Assembly: GCA_045643425.1 (NCBI GenBank) | Contig: JAZUKW010000029.1 | Coordinates: 1 to 23,492, forward strand | DNA: 23,492 bases | From: RGIG426 sp045643425 | GTDB taxonomy: Bacteria > Bacillota > Clostridia > Oscillospirales > Acutalibacteraceae | Reading direction: 5' to 3' | In this document: positions 1-7,826 of the stretch, one piece after another | Position numbering within the stretch: the first letter of the stretch is position 1 | How the letters are laid out: each line of letters starts with the position of its first letter | The notes under the pieces: generated by a model | The model's database searches: none | Told to the model about the DNA's origin: nothing | What the model saw: the letters and a program-made list of their open reading frames with translations, nothing else | Translations under genes and position numbers: made by a program

Positions 1-1434
1 GGCAACCTCGTTATTGCCATTCTCGGCGCGGTGATCCTGATTGCCGCCTACGTTACCGCGGTGTCGATCAAACCGCCGCCGTCGGCGCGGACCGTCTTTT
101 TCGTCGCGGTGCTCGCGGTCATTCTCGCCACCTATCTCTTGTTCATCTCCGGCTCGGTCGCGCTTTGCCGCCTGCTGAAAAAGAACAAGAAATACTACTA
201 CAAAAAACAGCATTTCGTCTCCGTCTCGTCGATGGCGTACCGCATGAAACGCAACGGCGCGGGCCTCGCCCCGATCTGTATTCTCTCGACGATGGTGCGC
301 GTCATGATCTCGTCCTCCGCGAGCCTCTATTTCGGCAAGGATCAGTCCATTCGCTCGACCTATCCGCGTGACTGCGAGATCGACGTGGATCTGGAAACGC
401 TCGCGCATATGAACGACGACGTGATCCCCGAACTTCGCGCCGCGTACGAAAAAACCTTTGCCGACAACGGCTTTACCCCGAAAAACCTCTACGAGACCCG
501 CTATACCTACATCGCGGCACTGCAAAAGGGCGCCACGTTCGACCCGAACGCCGCGTTCGAGGGCCCGTCGTTCGACTTTGACAACGTGCGCCAGCTCGTG
601 TTTATCAGCGCCGAGGATTACGCGAATTTGACCGGCGAAACGGTGGCTCTTAAAGGGAGCGAAGCGCTTCTTTGCGCCGACCGCTGCCGCTACGATTACC
701 AAACGCTGACCCTCGATGCCCTGCCGTTGCAAATCACCGGCCACATCAAAGAAAACCCCGTCAAAACCGAGTCGGAGGCGTTCTTCGTCCCCACCCTCGC
801 GGTGATCGTATCCGATTACGACGTGCTTTCCCCCTTTGACAGCAAAACCGACCCTTACGGCAACCGTCTTATGACCTTCCGCTATGCCTACGCCTACGAC
901 AGCTCCCTGCCGGACGAGGAAACGGAGGAGATTTTCGCCGCGCACTACGACGCGATGAACGCGGTGTTCGAAAACCGCTCGGATTTTGACGGTTGGGGCT
1001 GTTTTTCCGGCTGTGTTGCCTCGGCGCGGGCGGACTTTTACGGCGCGTACGGCGCGCTCTTCTTCCTCGGCATCATTTTGTCGGTGGTGTTCGTGTTCGC
1101 CGCCGCCATGATCATCTACTACAAGCAGATTTCCGAGGGCTACGAAGACCAAGCCCGCTTCGGCATTATGCAAAAGGTCGGCATGACCAAAGCCGACATC
1201 AAAAAGAGCATCAACAGCCAGGTGCTGACCGTGTTCTTTGCGCCGCTGCTGCTCGCGGGATTACATTTGGCGTTCGCGTTCCCGCTCGTGTGGAAAATTT
1301 TGCAGATGTTCTCGCTTACAAACCTCTGGTTCGTCATCGGCGTGAACGTCGCGGCGTTCCTTTTGTTCGCCGCGTTCTACGCGCTCATCTACAAGCTCAC
1401 AGCCCGCGCCTATTACAAAATCGTGGCGGAATAA
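1..1434 (+). CDS. ABC transporter permease, FtsX/BceB-like (5' end outside window)
   Basis: Seen: the reading frame is open from base 1, so the N-terminus lies upstream; the stop is TAA at 1432-1434. The visible part begins inside membrane segments (about residues 1-55), then has a roughly 270-residue mostly soluble domain, then three or four more hydrophobic helices in the last 130 residues. The segment just before the last helices (RFGIMQKVGMTKADIKKSIN) is the cytoplasmic coupling region typical of MacB/FtsX-type permeases, and the large outer domain plus the C-terminal arrangement resemble BceB/YtrF-like permeases. Known: such permeases pair with an ATPase and often act in peptide-antibiotic sensing or detoxification, or in lipid/cell-envelope work. 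The ATPase partner would be expected just upstream, outside the window. The substrate cannot be read from the sequence. Confidence 0.85.
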   Translation, partial: GNLVIAILGAVILIAAYVTAVSIKPPPSARTVFFVAVLAVILATYLLFISGSVALCRLLKKNKKYYYKKQHFVSVSSMAYRMKRNGAGLAPICILSTMVRVMISSSASLYFGKDQSIRSTYPRDCEIDVDLETLAHMNDDVIPELRAAYEKTFADNGFTPKNLYETRYTYIAALQKGATFDPNAAFEGPSFDFDNVRQLVFISAEDYANLTGETVALKGSEALLCADRCRYDYQTLTLDALPLQITGHIKENPVKTESEAFFVPTLAVIVSDYDVLSPFDSKTDPYGNRLMTFRYAYAYDSSLPDEETEEIFAAHYDAMNAVFENRSDFDGWGCFSGCVASARADFYGAYGALFFLGIILSVVFVFAAAMIIYYKQISEGYEDQARFGIMQKVGMTKADIKKSINSQVLTVFFAPLLLAGLHLAFAFPLVWKILQMFSLTNLWFVIGVNVAAFLLFAAFYALIYKLTARAYYKIVAE

Positions 1435-1469
1435 ACCGACTTTGCGAAAAAATATTCTCCCCTTACAAA

Positions 1470-1493
1470 TTTTCGTGAATTTTTACACGAAAA
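1470..1493. repeat. 8-bp inverted repeat just upstream of the gdhA promoter
   Basis: TTTTCGTG and CACGAAAA flank an 8-base A/T-rich loop. It lies 36 nt after the permease stop and ends 4 nt before the gdhA -35 box. It has no clean T-tract, so it could be a weak terminator for the permease or a protein binding site. Confidence 0.4.
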
Positions 1494-1497
1494 ATGC

Positions 1498-1526
1498 TTG
1501 ACAGCGGTTTTTTGCGGTGGTAGACT
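1498..1526 (+). promoter_or_regulatory. Sigma-A-type promoter of gdhA
   Basis: TTGACA (1498-1503), a 17-nt spacer, and TAGACT (1521-1526). The predicted transcript starts near 1533, leaving a leader of about 28 nt with the ribosome binding site TTGGAGG in front of ATG 1561. Confidence 0.75.
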
Positions 1527-1560
1527 ATATGCGAATATTTTTATATTGGAGGTTTTCATA

Positions 1561-2910
1561 ATGAACGCTTATCTCAATCGTGTTCTCGATGACGTCCGCG
1601 CGAAGCACTCTAACGAGCCGGAATTCGTGCAGACTGTCGAAGAAGTTCTCTCCTCGTTGGAGCCGGTCATCGACCAGCATCCCGAGTATGAGAAGGTCGA
1701 CCTGCTTGGCCGTATGGTCGAGCCGGAACGTATGTACACCTTCCGTGTGACGTGGGAAGATGACAACGGCAATTGGCACACCAACACCGGTTATCGCTGC
1801 CAATTCAACGGCGCGATCGGCCCGTACAAGGGCGGCCTGCGTTTCCAGAAGAACGTCTGCCCCAGCATCATCAAATTCCTCGGTTTCGAGCAAACCTTTA
1901 AAAACAGCCTGACCGGCCTGCCCATGGGCGGCGGCAAAGGCGGTTCCGACTTTGATCCCGCCGGTAAATCCGACGCGGAGATCATGCGCTTCTGCCAGGC
2001 GTTTATGTCTGCTCTCTACCGTTACATCGGCCCGGACGTTGACGTTCCGGCCGGCGACATGGGCGTGGGCGGCCGCGAGATCGGCTTCCTGTTCGGCCAA
2101 TATCGCCGCCTGAAAGCCACGTTCGAGAACGGCGTGCTCACCGGTAAGGGCCTCTCCTACGGCGGCTCGCTCATCCGTCCTGAAGCCACCGGCTACGGCG
2201 CGGTCTATTATCTGAACGAAGTCCTCGCTCACGAGAACGATTCCATCGAGGGCAAAACCATTGCCTGCGCCGGTTTCGGTAACGTGACCTGGGGTATCTG
2301 CAAAAAGGCTGCCGAGCTCGGCGCGAAGGTCGTCACCCTCTCCGGCCCGGACGGTTACATCTACGATCCGGACGGCGTTGTCACCGAAGAGAAGATCAAC
2401 TACCTCCTCGAGATGCGTTCCTCCGGCCGCAACCGCGTGCAGGATTATGCCGATAAATTCGGCGTGAAATTCGTCGCCGGCGAGAAACCGTACGGCGAGA
2501 AGGTGGACATCGTGATGCCGTCCGCCATGCAGAACGACGTGCACATGGAGCAGGCGAAACAGATCGCTGCCAACGGCACGAAATACTACATCGAGGTCGC
2601 CAATATGCCGACCACCAACGATGCCCTCAACTTCCTGCGCGAGCAGCCGGGTATGATCGTTGCCCCGTCCAAAGCGGTGAACGCGGGCGGTGTTGCCACC
2701 TCCGGTCTCGAGATGAGCCAGAACTCCGAGCGTCTGTCCTGGACCGCGGAGGAAGTGGACGCCCAGCTGCACAAGATCATGAAGAACATCCACGATATGT
2801 CTGCCGCCGCCGCCGAGAAATACGGCCTCGGCTACGACCTCGTTGCCGGTGCGAACATCGCCGGCTTCGACAAGGTCGCGCAGGCCATGATGGAGCAAGG
2901 CGCGTTCTAA
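1561..2910 (+). CDS. gdhA: NADP-type glutamate dehydrogenase
   Basis: Catalyses reductive amination of 2-oxoglutarate with ammonium and NAD(P)H to glutamate, linking central carbon and nitrogen metabolism in the cytosol. The 449-residue product has the length of the hexameric family I enzymes. Seen: glutamate-binding segment YKGGLRF near residue 90, PMGGGKGG at 121-128 with the catalytic-site lysine K126, PAGDMGVGGREIG with the catalytic aspartate D166, and the Rossmann-fold motif GFGNVTWG near residue 240. The start at 1561 is chosen because TTGGAGG precedes it with good spacing; the frame is open to 1498, but that start would sit inside the -35 box. NADP preference is inferred from overall similarity to clostridial and enterobacterial GdhA. 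Monocistronic: own promoter and a strong terminator. Confidence 0.97.
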   Translation: MNAYLNRVLDDVRAKHSNEPEFVQTVEEVLSSLEPVIDQHPEYEKVDLLGRMVEPERMYTFRVTWEDDNGNWHTNTGYRCQFNGAIGPYKGGLRFQKNVCPSIIKFLGFEQTFKNSLTGLPMGGGKGGSDFDPAGKSDAEIMRFCQAFMSALYRYIGPDVDVPAGDMGVGGREIGFLFGQYRRLKATFENGVLTGKGLSYGGSLIRPEATGYGAVYYLNEVLAHENDSIEGKTIACAGFGNVTWGICKKAAELGAKVVTLSGPDGYIYDPDGVVTEEKINYLLEMRSSGRNRVQDYADKFGVKFVAGEKPYGEKVDIVMPSAMQNDVHMEQAKQIAANGTKYYIEVANMPTTNDALNFLREQPGMIVAPSKAVNAGGVATSGLEMSQNSERLSWTAEEVDAQLHKIMKNIHDMSAAAAEKYGLGYDLVAGANIAGFDKVAQAMMEQGAF

Positions 2911-2930
2911 TCGAACCAAACCGAAAAGAA

Positions 2931-2961
2931 AACCCGCAGTCGCAAGACTGCGGGTTTTTTT
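2931..2961 (+). terminator. Rho-independent terminator of gdhA
   Basis: Stem AACCCGCAGTC / GACTGCGGGTT with a GCAA tetraloop, followed by a run of T. It starts 20 nt after the gdhA stop. Confidence 0.93.
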
Positions 2962-2977
2962 GTCTACGATGCGTAGG

Positions 2978-3006
2978 TTGACGCCGCGAAAAAAAGCGGC
3001 TATACT
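2978..3006 (+). promoter_or_regulatory. Promoter of the HTH-desulfoferrodoxin gene, with an inverted repeat in the spacer
   Basis: TTGACG (2978-2983), 17-nt spacer, TATACT (3001-3006). The spacer is spanned by GCCGC and GCGGC (2983-2987 and 2996-3000) around an A-tract. An operator here would block RNA polymerase, so autoregulation by the encoded HTH protein is an obvious possibility. Confidence 0.7.
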
Positions 3007-3029
3007 AAAACGCGTAAGGAGGGATCCGT

Positions 3030-3614
3030 ATGAACACTCACGTGACCGGAGCGGTCATCCGCGCCAAGCGAGAAGCCGCAGGACTTACGCAGGCGAAGCT
3101 TGCCGCGTGCATCGGCGTCACCGCCAAGGCTGTTTCCAAATGGGAGACGGGCGCCGGACTTCCGGACGTCTCGCTGTTGGAGCCGTTGGCGGCCGCGCTG
3201 TCCGTCTCGCCCGCGGAGCTGATTTCCGGCGAAGCCGTGAAAAACGACAACCGCTCCGCCAACATGAAAAAAACCGCCTTTTACGTCTGTCCCGTCTGCG
3301 GCAACGTCATCCACAGCGTCGGCGCGATCGCCGTATCCTGCTGTGGCGTCACCCTCTCGCCCCTCGAGGCGAAAGCAGCGGACGACGCGCACGCGCTTTT
3401 TGTCTCGCCGGTGGAGGACGAATGGTTCGTCGAAAGCCGCCACCCGATGGAAAAAGAGCATTTTCTCTCCTTTGTCGCGTTGGCGCAAAGCGATCGGGTA
3501 ACGCTTTTGAAATGGTATCCCGAGGGAAACGCCGAGGCACGGTTCCCCCGTCGCGGGCACGGCGTTTTGTACGTGTACTGCGCGCGCCACGGCCTTTTCA
3601 AACAAAATTTGTAA
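3030..3614 (+). CDS. XRE-family HTH protein fused to a desulfoferrodoxin/superoxide-reductase-like module
   Basis: A 194-residue protein in three parts. Residues 5-65 are an XRE/Cro-type helix-turn-helix (GLTQAKLAACIGVTAKAVSK). Residues 84-108 form a desulforedoxin-like iron site with C87, C90, C104 and C105. Residues 118-190 match the neelaredoxin/superoxide-reductase fold, with the five expected iron ligands: H121, H138 and H144 (HPMEKEH), C184 and H187 (CARHGLF). The lysine that precedes the first histidine in active enzymes (E-K-H) is alanine here (D-A-H, A120). Known: superoxide reductase reduces superoxide to peroxide in anaerobes. Inference: the HTH and missing lysine suggest a redox- or superoxide-responsive regulator, though residual enzyme activity is possible. 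AAGGAGGG sits 6 nt before ATG 3030. Single-gene unit. Confidence 0.88.
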   Translation: MNTHVTGAVIRAKREAAGLTQAKLAACIGVTAKAVSKWETGAGLPDVSLLEPLAAALSVSPAELISGEAVKNDNRSANMKKTAFYVCPVCGNVIHSVGAIAVSCCGVTLSPLEAKAADDAHALFVSPVEDEWFVESRHPMEKEHFLSFVALAQSDRVTLLKWYPEGNAEARFPRRGHGVLYVYCARHGLFKQNL

Positions 3615-3620
3615 TTTCGG

Positions 3621-3650
3621 AAAAAAAGAGGGCAAACGCCCTCTTTTTTT
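3621..3650. terminator. Terminator after the HTH-desulfoferrodoxin gene
   Basis: Perfect 13-bp hairpin (AAAAAAAGAGGGC / GCCCTCTTTTTTT) with a 4-nt loop. The A and T tracts on both sides would let it work in both directions. Confidence 0.9.
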
Positions 3651-3651
3651 A

Positions 3652-3680
3652 TTGCAACGCGCGCGGTTTTGTTTTATAAT
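3652..3680 (+). promoter_or_regulatory. Promoter of the large 1328-residue gene
   Basis: TTGCAA (3652-3657), 17-nt spacer, perfect TATAAT (3675-3680). The leader is about 100 nt, unusually long next to the other single genes here. Confidence 0.7.
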
Positions 3681-3740
3681 AAATCCAAACTGAAAGAAAT
3701 TCCGATAGCGATGTAATTTTTTGCGGTGCTTCGGGGTGTT

Positions 3741-3788
3741 ATGGATGAACGCAAGCATCACATTTTGCGGAAAGAAGGGTTCATATGA
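3741..3788 (+). other. Possible 15-codon leader ORF overlapping the start of the large gene
   Basis: ATG at 3741 opens a frame of 15 codons (MDERKHHILRKEGFI) whose TGA overlaps the downstream start as ATGA (3785-3788). The site in front (GGGGTG) is a weak ribosome binding site. This could be translational coupling or chance. Confidence 0.25.
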
Positions 3789-6700
3789 CCGACCAACAAT
3801 GGCAAAAGGTATTCGTCTACGGCGATTTGAAAGCGCAGTTTCCTCATCGAGAGGATCTTTTGCGCTATTTTAAACAGCAAAAAGACGAGGAGCGTCTCCC
3901 CTTTGGGGCAAACGCTCTCTATGAAGCGCTGAAAAACACCGCGGCGGCGATCGGCAAGGAGGACGAGGCCGATTTTGAGCCGTTCGAGGAGTTTCCCGCC
4001 GAGGAGCGGGCACGCCGTCATCAGTTGTCCCAGCGGGCGCGCATGGCAATCGCCAAGCGCGGCGCCGACAAGCTCTACTCGAACATCCCCGGCACGTCGC
4101 TGCGCTATGTGGCGGACGTGGTGCTCAAGCGCCACCAATTCCCGCAAGAGGGCCAGCCCGAGACCGAGGAAATGCGCGCGTATAACCGCCAAGTGGACGA
4201 GGAAAACGCCCACACCATCGAGGTGTTCGACCACATGGACGAGCATCGCAGCGAGGCGCTGTCGCTGTACGTGGGAATGTTCAAAAAATGGGAAGACTAC
4301 GATCCGCTCGAATTTATTTCCCGCGACGTTTCGGACGAGGAGATCGTCTGCAACTTCGAACGGATCAACTACATCTGCTCCGTCTGCACCCAATTTTCCA
4401 ACGTGATCAACGATTTAAAAGCGAAAGGCATCACGCGGGAATCCTTAGACGCGCAGATTTCCGATCTGTCGGCGAAGGAGAACCCCACCGAGGCGGAAAA
4501 AGCCGCGCTCTCGCAGCTGCAGGAGGACAAGAAAAAACTCGACTACGTCTATGAGGTCGAGGCGAAATATTCGATTTTCGGCGAATCCTTCTACCAGCTG
4601 GACGCCCGCATGGGCCTCATTGACTCGCCGTATTATGAGATCGTGGATATGACCTCGCCGAACGTGCGTAAAGCGTTCGGCTTTTGGCAAAACAACGAAA
4701 TGGACATCGACACGCTGGAGATCCCCGGCGACGAGATCCGCTCCGAGAACGTCAGCCGCTCGCTCGGCCTTGCAAACCACTCGGACACGGTCAGCACCAA
4801 TATGAAGCAGCTGGGCGACCACTTCTGGCGCGGCGAGTATTTGGCGGCGCGGGAGAAGCTTCTCCAAAACGGCGCGTCGATAGAGAATTTAGTATTTAAG
4901 ATCGGGGACGACGGCGCGGAGACCGCCTGCGCGGACGATACGCTGTTCGTGCGCAACGCCACCGATGCCATCGCCGACAAGACGGTGGCGGTGTACGACA
5001 AAACGAACCCGCAAAACACGGTCACGCTGTCGGCGACGACCTCGCTTTTGCAGCAGCTTGCCCACGAAAAGCAGCTCGAGTCGCCGCGCAAGCCGTTCGA
5101 CCTGCCGAAATATCCGGCGCCGCCTGCGCCGGTGAGCCGTCCCGTGGATCCCTCTCCGAGCTTCGGCAAGCAGTTTTGGTACACCGTTTCGTTCCACACC
5201 GCGTATTCGGCGGAAATGGAGACGTATCTGAAATCGGCGAAGCCGCAATACGAAAAAGAGCTGGCGCGGTATCAGCAATATCTGCGCGACGTGGCGGACT
5301 ATAACGCCGAAAAAGCCGCGATCGCCGCCTACCGCCGAAAATACGTCGCGGAGCATCCGGATGACGTGCGCGCCAAGCACACGATGGAAACCGACAAAGA
5401 GCCCGCGGACGCGGTCGCCGTCACCGAAAGCTATCTGCCGGACGCGGTGGAGGCGAAAACGCGCGCGCCGCGCCCCGCGACGGCGGGCGGCCAAACGGTC
5501 GCCAACGTGTTCGGCGCGGAATTTGCCGCTCCTGCCGAGACGCTCGAAGCGCCGTACCCGGAGCGTATCGCCACCGGACGTATCAAAGAGGTTTTTAAAT
5601 CCCTTTCCGAAAACTGCGGCCTGCTGCTCGGAACGGATGACCAGGCCCGCTTGTATTATCTGGATCTCGACAATCGGATGTATTCCTTTGAAAACGTCGA
5701 TCTGTTCAACCCGAAAGAACAGGTGCGGTTCCTCCAGCTGTTCCACAGCAACCGTCTGTTCGCCATTCCCGCCGGCGAGACGACGCCGGTGCAGCTGCAG
5801 CTGCTTGACCGCACCTCGCACCACGGTGTTGTGTATGCGGACAACTTGGGTCGCCCGCCGAAAGCGCCGAGCGTCAACCGCTTTGCCGCCCGTTGGTTCG
5901 GCCGCGGTCGCGAGCAGATCGAAAGCTACAAAGCCGCGCTGAACCAAAGCGCCCGCGCCGTTTCGGTGCGCGCCGAGATCGACCGTATCACCTGCGAGCG
6001 GCAAGAAAAAGGCTTTGACCGCCGCGCGCTGTCCGACGTCAAGCCCGTTTACGGCTCGGCGGCAGACACCGAGAAAAAGATCTCCGCCGAGCTGATGCTC
6101 GGCGAACAGCGCACCCATTCGCTCCTCGATCGTTTCACCGAGGTCGAAAAAGCGGTGGAACACGCCGAAAAAGTGAAGCAGGTTCTCGCAGAGCTGGGAC
6201 AAGAGCGCCACGCGCAAACCGCCCTGCGGGACATCTACGGCAGCAAGCCCACCTTCCGCGACTATATGGTGGAGCACCACTGCTATACCAAAGAGGGCTT
6301 CCAAAAATTGAAAACGCTCCACTGCGGTCTGCTGCCCGCCGGCTCGCCGTCGGAAGTGGGCGAAAACGGACTTTTAAAGCTGACGGAGGACGATTTCGTC
6401 GCGCTGGCTTCCTCGGCCACGATGCTGCCGGAGCTGTCCAAAAACGTTCTCAAAGACCAGCCCTCCATCACCTCCTGCCCGAAGGGCGGAGAAATTTTGG
6501 CGCTGCTGCGCCCGGAGGCGTGCTTCGATATGAACTCCGCCATGCTGCGCAACGACATCTGCAAGAGCTTTTCGCCGGGTGAGGGCTGGATCGGGCGCGA
6601 CTCGCTCCACAATTTCTTCGGCAACGTCATCGAGCCCGCCCGCGAAAAAACCGCCGACGCCGTCAAGGCTTACGCCGCCGGCGACCGCGCACCTATGGCG

Positions 6701-7771
6701 AAAATCATCGCCTGCAATATGCTCGAGTTCCGCCGCGCCGGTGCGCGCTGCGAATTTTCCAGCGTGGGACTGCGCGCCGTCGATCACCTCTACGCCCGTT
6801 GCGTCCGTATGATGGAGGCGGATCCCGCCTTGAAGTCCGCGGTCGGAAACGAGCTGACCGGCTTTAAGGCGCAGGCAAACAAGGATCTGCAATCGTATAC
6901 GGCACAGCGCGAGGCGTTACGCCGCGAGAATCCCGATTTCGAAAAATTACGCGAGCTTCATCTCCAATGCGGCACCTCGAAAGAAGCGACCGCCGCATAC
7001 CGCCAAGCGATGAAGACCCACTCCGACTATGCGGGCCTCTTGCTGAAGGATGCCGCCCTCGCCATTAACCAGGCCTACGCCAAGCAGGCGATGGTCACCA
7101 ACCTGGACGAGGTGACCGCGCAGATTAAGGCGCGTGAAAAGGTCGGCGACGTCTACGCCGCCGCCAAGCTGGAGCGCGAAAAAATCGCCGTTGCCGTCGC
7201 GGAAAACACCGAGCCCTCCGCCCCGCAAAAGGAGGCCTGCCTGAAAGCCGTTTTAAAAGAAGAGCTGCTTTTGCGCCACGATCATGAGTTCCGCCGCCTC
7301 TCCGAAAAGAACGGCGCGGCGAACGAGGTCGCGCGCGATCCCTCTATTTCCGCGGTCTCGCCGGCCTCGTATACGCATCTCGATCCCGGTCATTTGATGC
7401 TGGCCTCCGAGCTGTGTACGCTTTCCGGACACGCCAACCTGATGGTCAGCAGCACGTTCTCGAAGCTGTATACGGAATTGGGCGAGGCGAAGGATGCTTT
7501 TGCCGCGCTGGATGAGCCGGTCGATCGCATCGTCTCACCCGACCAGCAAAAGGCGTTTTGGGATACGGACGTCGCCACGCTTCAAAAAACCGTCAAAACG
7601 CCCTGCACGCTTATGAACAACGCCGTTGCCGACGAAATCAGCCGTCAGCACGCGGAAACCTACGCCCAGGAGCTGGCGCGCAGCGAAGCCCAGCGCGAGC
7701 TGGTCACCGTCACCTTTGACGACGGGCCGGAGCCGGACGCGGCGCCCGACATAAACGTACCGATGGCATAA
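3785..7771 (+). CDS. Large cytoplasmic protein of unknown function, 1328 residues
   Basis: I do not recognise this family. Seen: no signal peptide, no membrane helix, and no nucleotide-binding, nuclease or protease motif that I can identify. The N-terminal 430 residues are acidic and mostly helical. A proline-rich linker follows (about 432-462), then a charged, coiled-coil-like stretch (about 465-525) rich in Tyr, Glu, Lys and Ala. The middle (about 595-690) looks more like beta structure (repeated LYYLDLDN-, VQLQLLD-type strands). The remaining part to about 1290 is again helical, with an acidic proline-containing tail. GAAAGAAGGG precedes ATG 3785. Codon use and GC content match gdhA, and the frame is uninterrupted for 4 kb, so it is a real gene. 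It is alone between a promoter and a strong terminator, so neighbours give no clue. A scaffold or structural role is only a guess. Confidence 0.85.
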   Translation: MTDQQWQKVFVYGDLKAQFPHREDLLRYFKQQKDEERLPFGANALYEALKNTAAAIGKEDEADFEPFEEFPAEERARRHQLSQRARMAIAKRGADKLYSNIPGTSLRYVADVVLKRHQFPQEGQPETEEMRAYNRQVDEENAHTIEVFDHMDEHRSEALSLYVGMFKKWEDYDPLEFISRDVSDEEIVCNFERINYICSVCTQFSNVINDLKAKGITRESLDAQISDLSAKENPTEAEKAALSQLQEDKKKLDYVYEVEAKYSIFGESFYQLDARMGLIDSPYYEIVDMTSPNVRKAFGFWQNNEMDIDTLEIPGDEIRSENVSRSLGLANHSDTVSTNMKQLGDHFWRGEYLAAREKLLQNGASIENLVFKIGDDGAETACADDTLFVRNATDAIADKTVAVYDKTNPQNTVTLSATTSLLQQLAHEKQLESPRKPFDLPKYPAPPAPVSRPVDPSPSFGKQFWYTVSFHTAYSAEMETYLKSAKPQYEKELARYQQYLRDVADYNAEKAAIAAYRRKYVAEHPDDVRAKHTMETDKEPADAVAVTESYLPDAVEAKTRAPRPATAGGQTVANVFGAEFAAPAETLEAPYPERIATGRIKEVFKSLSENCGLLLGTDDQARLYYLDLDNRMYSFENVDLFNPKEQVRFLQLFHSNRLFAIPAGETTPVQLQLLDRTSHHGVVYADNLGRPPKAPSVNRFAARWFGRGREQIESYKAALNQSARAVSVRAEIDRITCERQEKGFDRRALSDVKPVYGSAADTEKKISAELMLGEQRTHSLLDRFTEVEKAVEHAEKVKQVLAELGQERHAQTALRDIYGSKPTFRDYMVEHHCYTKEGFQKLKTLHCGLLPAGSPSEVGENGLLKLTEDDFVALASSATMLPELSKNVLKDQPSITSCPKGGEILALLRPEACFDMNSAMLRNDICKSFSPGEGWIGRDSLHNFFGNVIEPAREKTADAVKAYAAGDRAPMAKIIACNMLEFRRAGARCEFSSVGLRAVDHLYARCVRMMEADPALKSAVGNELTGFKAQANKDLQSYTAQREALRRENPDFEKLRELHLQCGTSKEATAAYRQAMKTHSDYAGLLLKDAALAINQAYAKQAMVTNLDEVTAQIKAREKVGDVYAAAKLEREKIAVAVAENTEPSAPQKEACLKAVLKEELLLRHDHEFRRLSEKNGAANEVARDPSISAVSPASYTHLDPGHLMLASELCTLSGHANLMVSSTFSKLYTELGEAKDAFAALDEPVDRIVSPDQQKAFWDTDVATLQKTVKTPCTLMNNAVADEISRQHAETYAQELARSEAQRELVTVTFDDGPEPDAAPDINVPMA

Positions 7772-7786
7772 CCCACTTTTATGCGA

Positions 7787-7820
7787 AAAACCCGCGGACA
7801 CGACTGTGTCCGCGGGTTTT
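7787..7820. terminator. Bidirectional terminator between converging genes
   Basis: Perfect 15-bp hairpin (AAAACCCGCGGACAC / GTGTCCGCGGGTTTT) with a 4-nt loop, 15 nt after the large + strand gene and 6 nt beyond the end of the - strand WYL gene. A and T tracts serve both directions. Confidence 0.93.
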
Positions 7821-7826
7821 GTGTTT

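Noticed and set aside
1525..2919. 464-codon open frame on the - strand opposite gdhA
   Set aside because: A shadow of the GC-rich codon pattern of gdhA; the product is low-complexity His/Val/Gly-rich with no motif and no ribosome site, while the + strand frame is a clear enzyme.
2960..3761. Open frames of 239 and 253 codons on both strands around the HTH-desulfoferrodoxin gene
   Set aside because: They cross the promoter and terminator and give basic low-complexity products.
4889..6322. 477-codon open frame on the - strand inside the large gene
   Set aside because: Arg/Gly/Val-rich product typical of antisense GC frames, no promoter or ribosome site; the + strand frame runs through without break.
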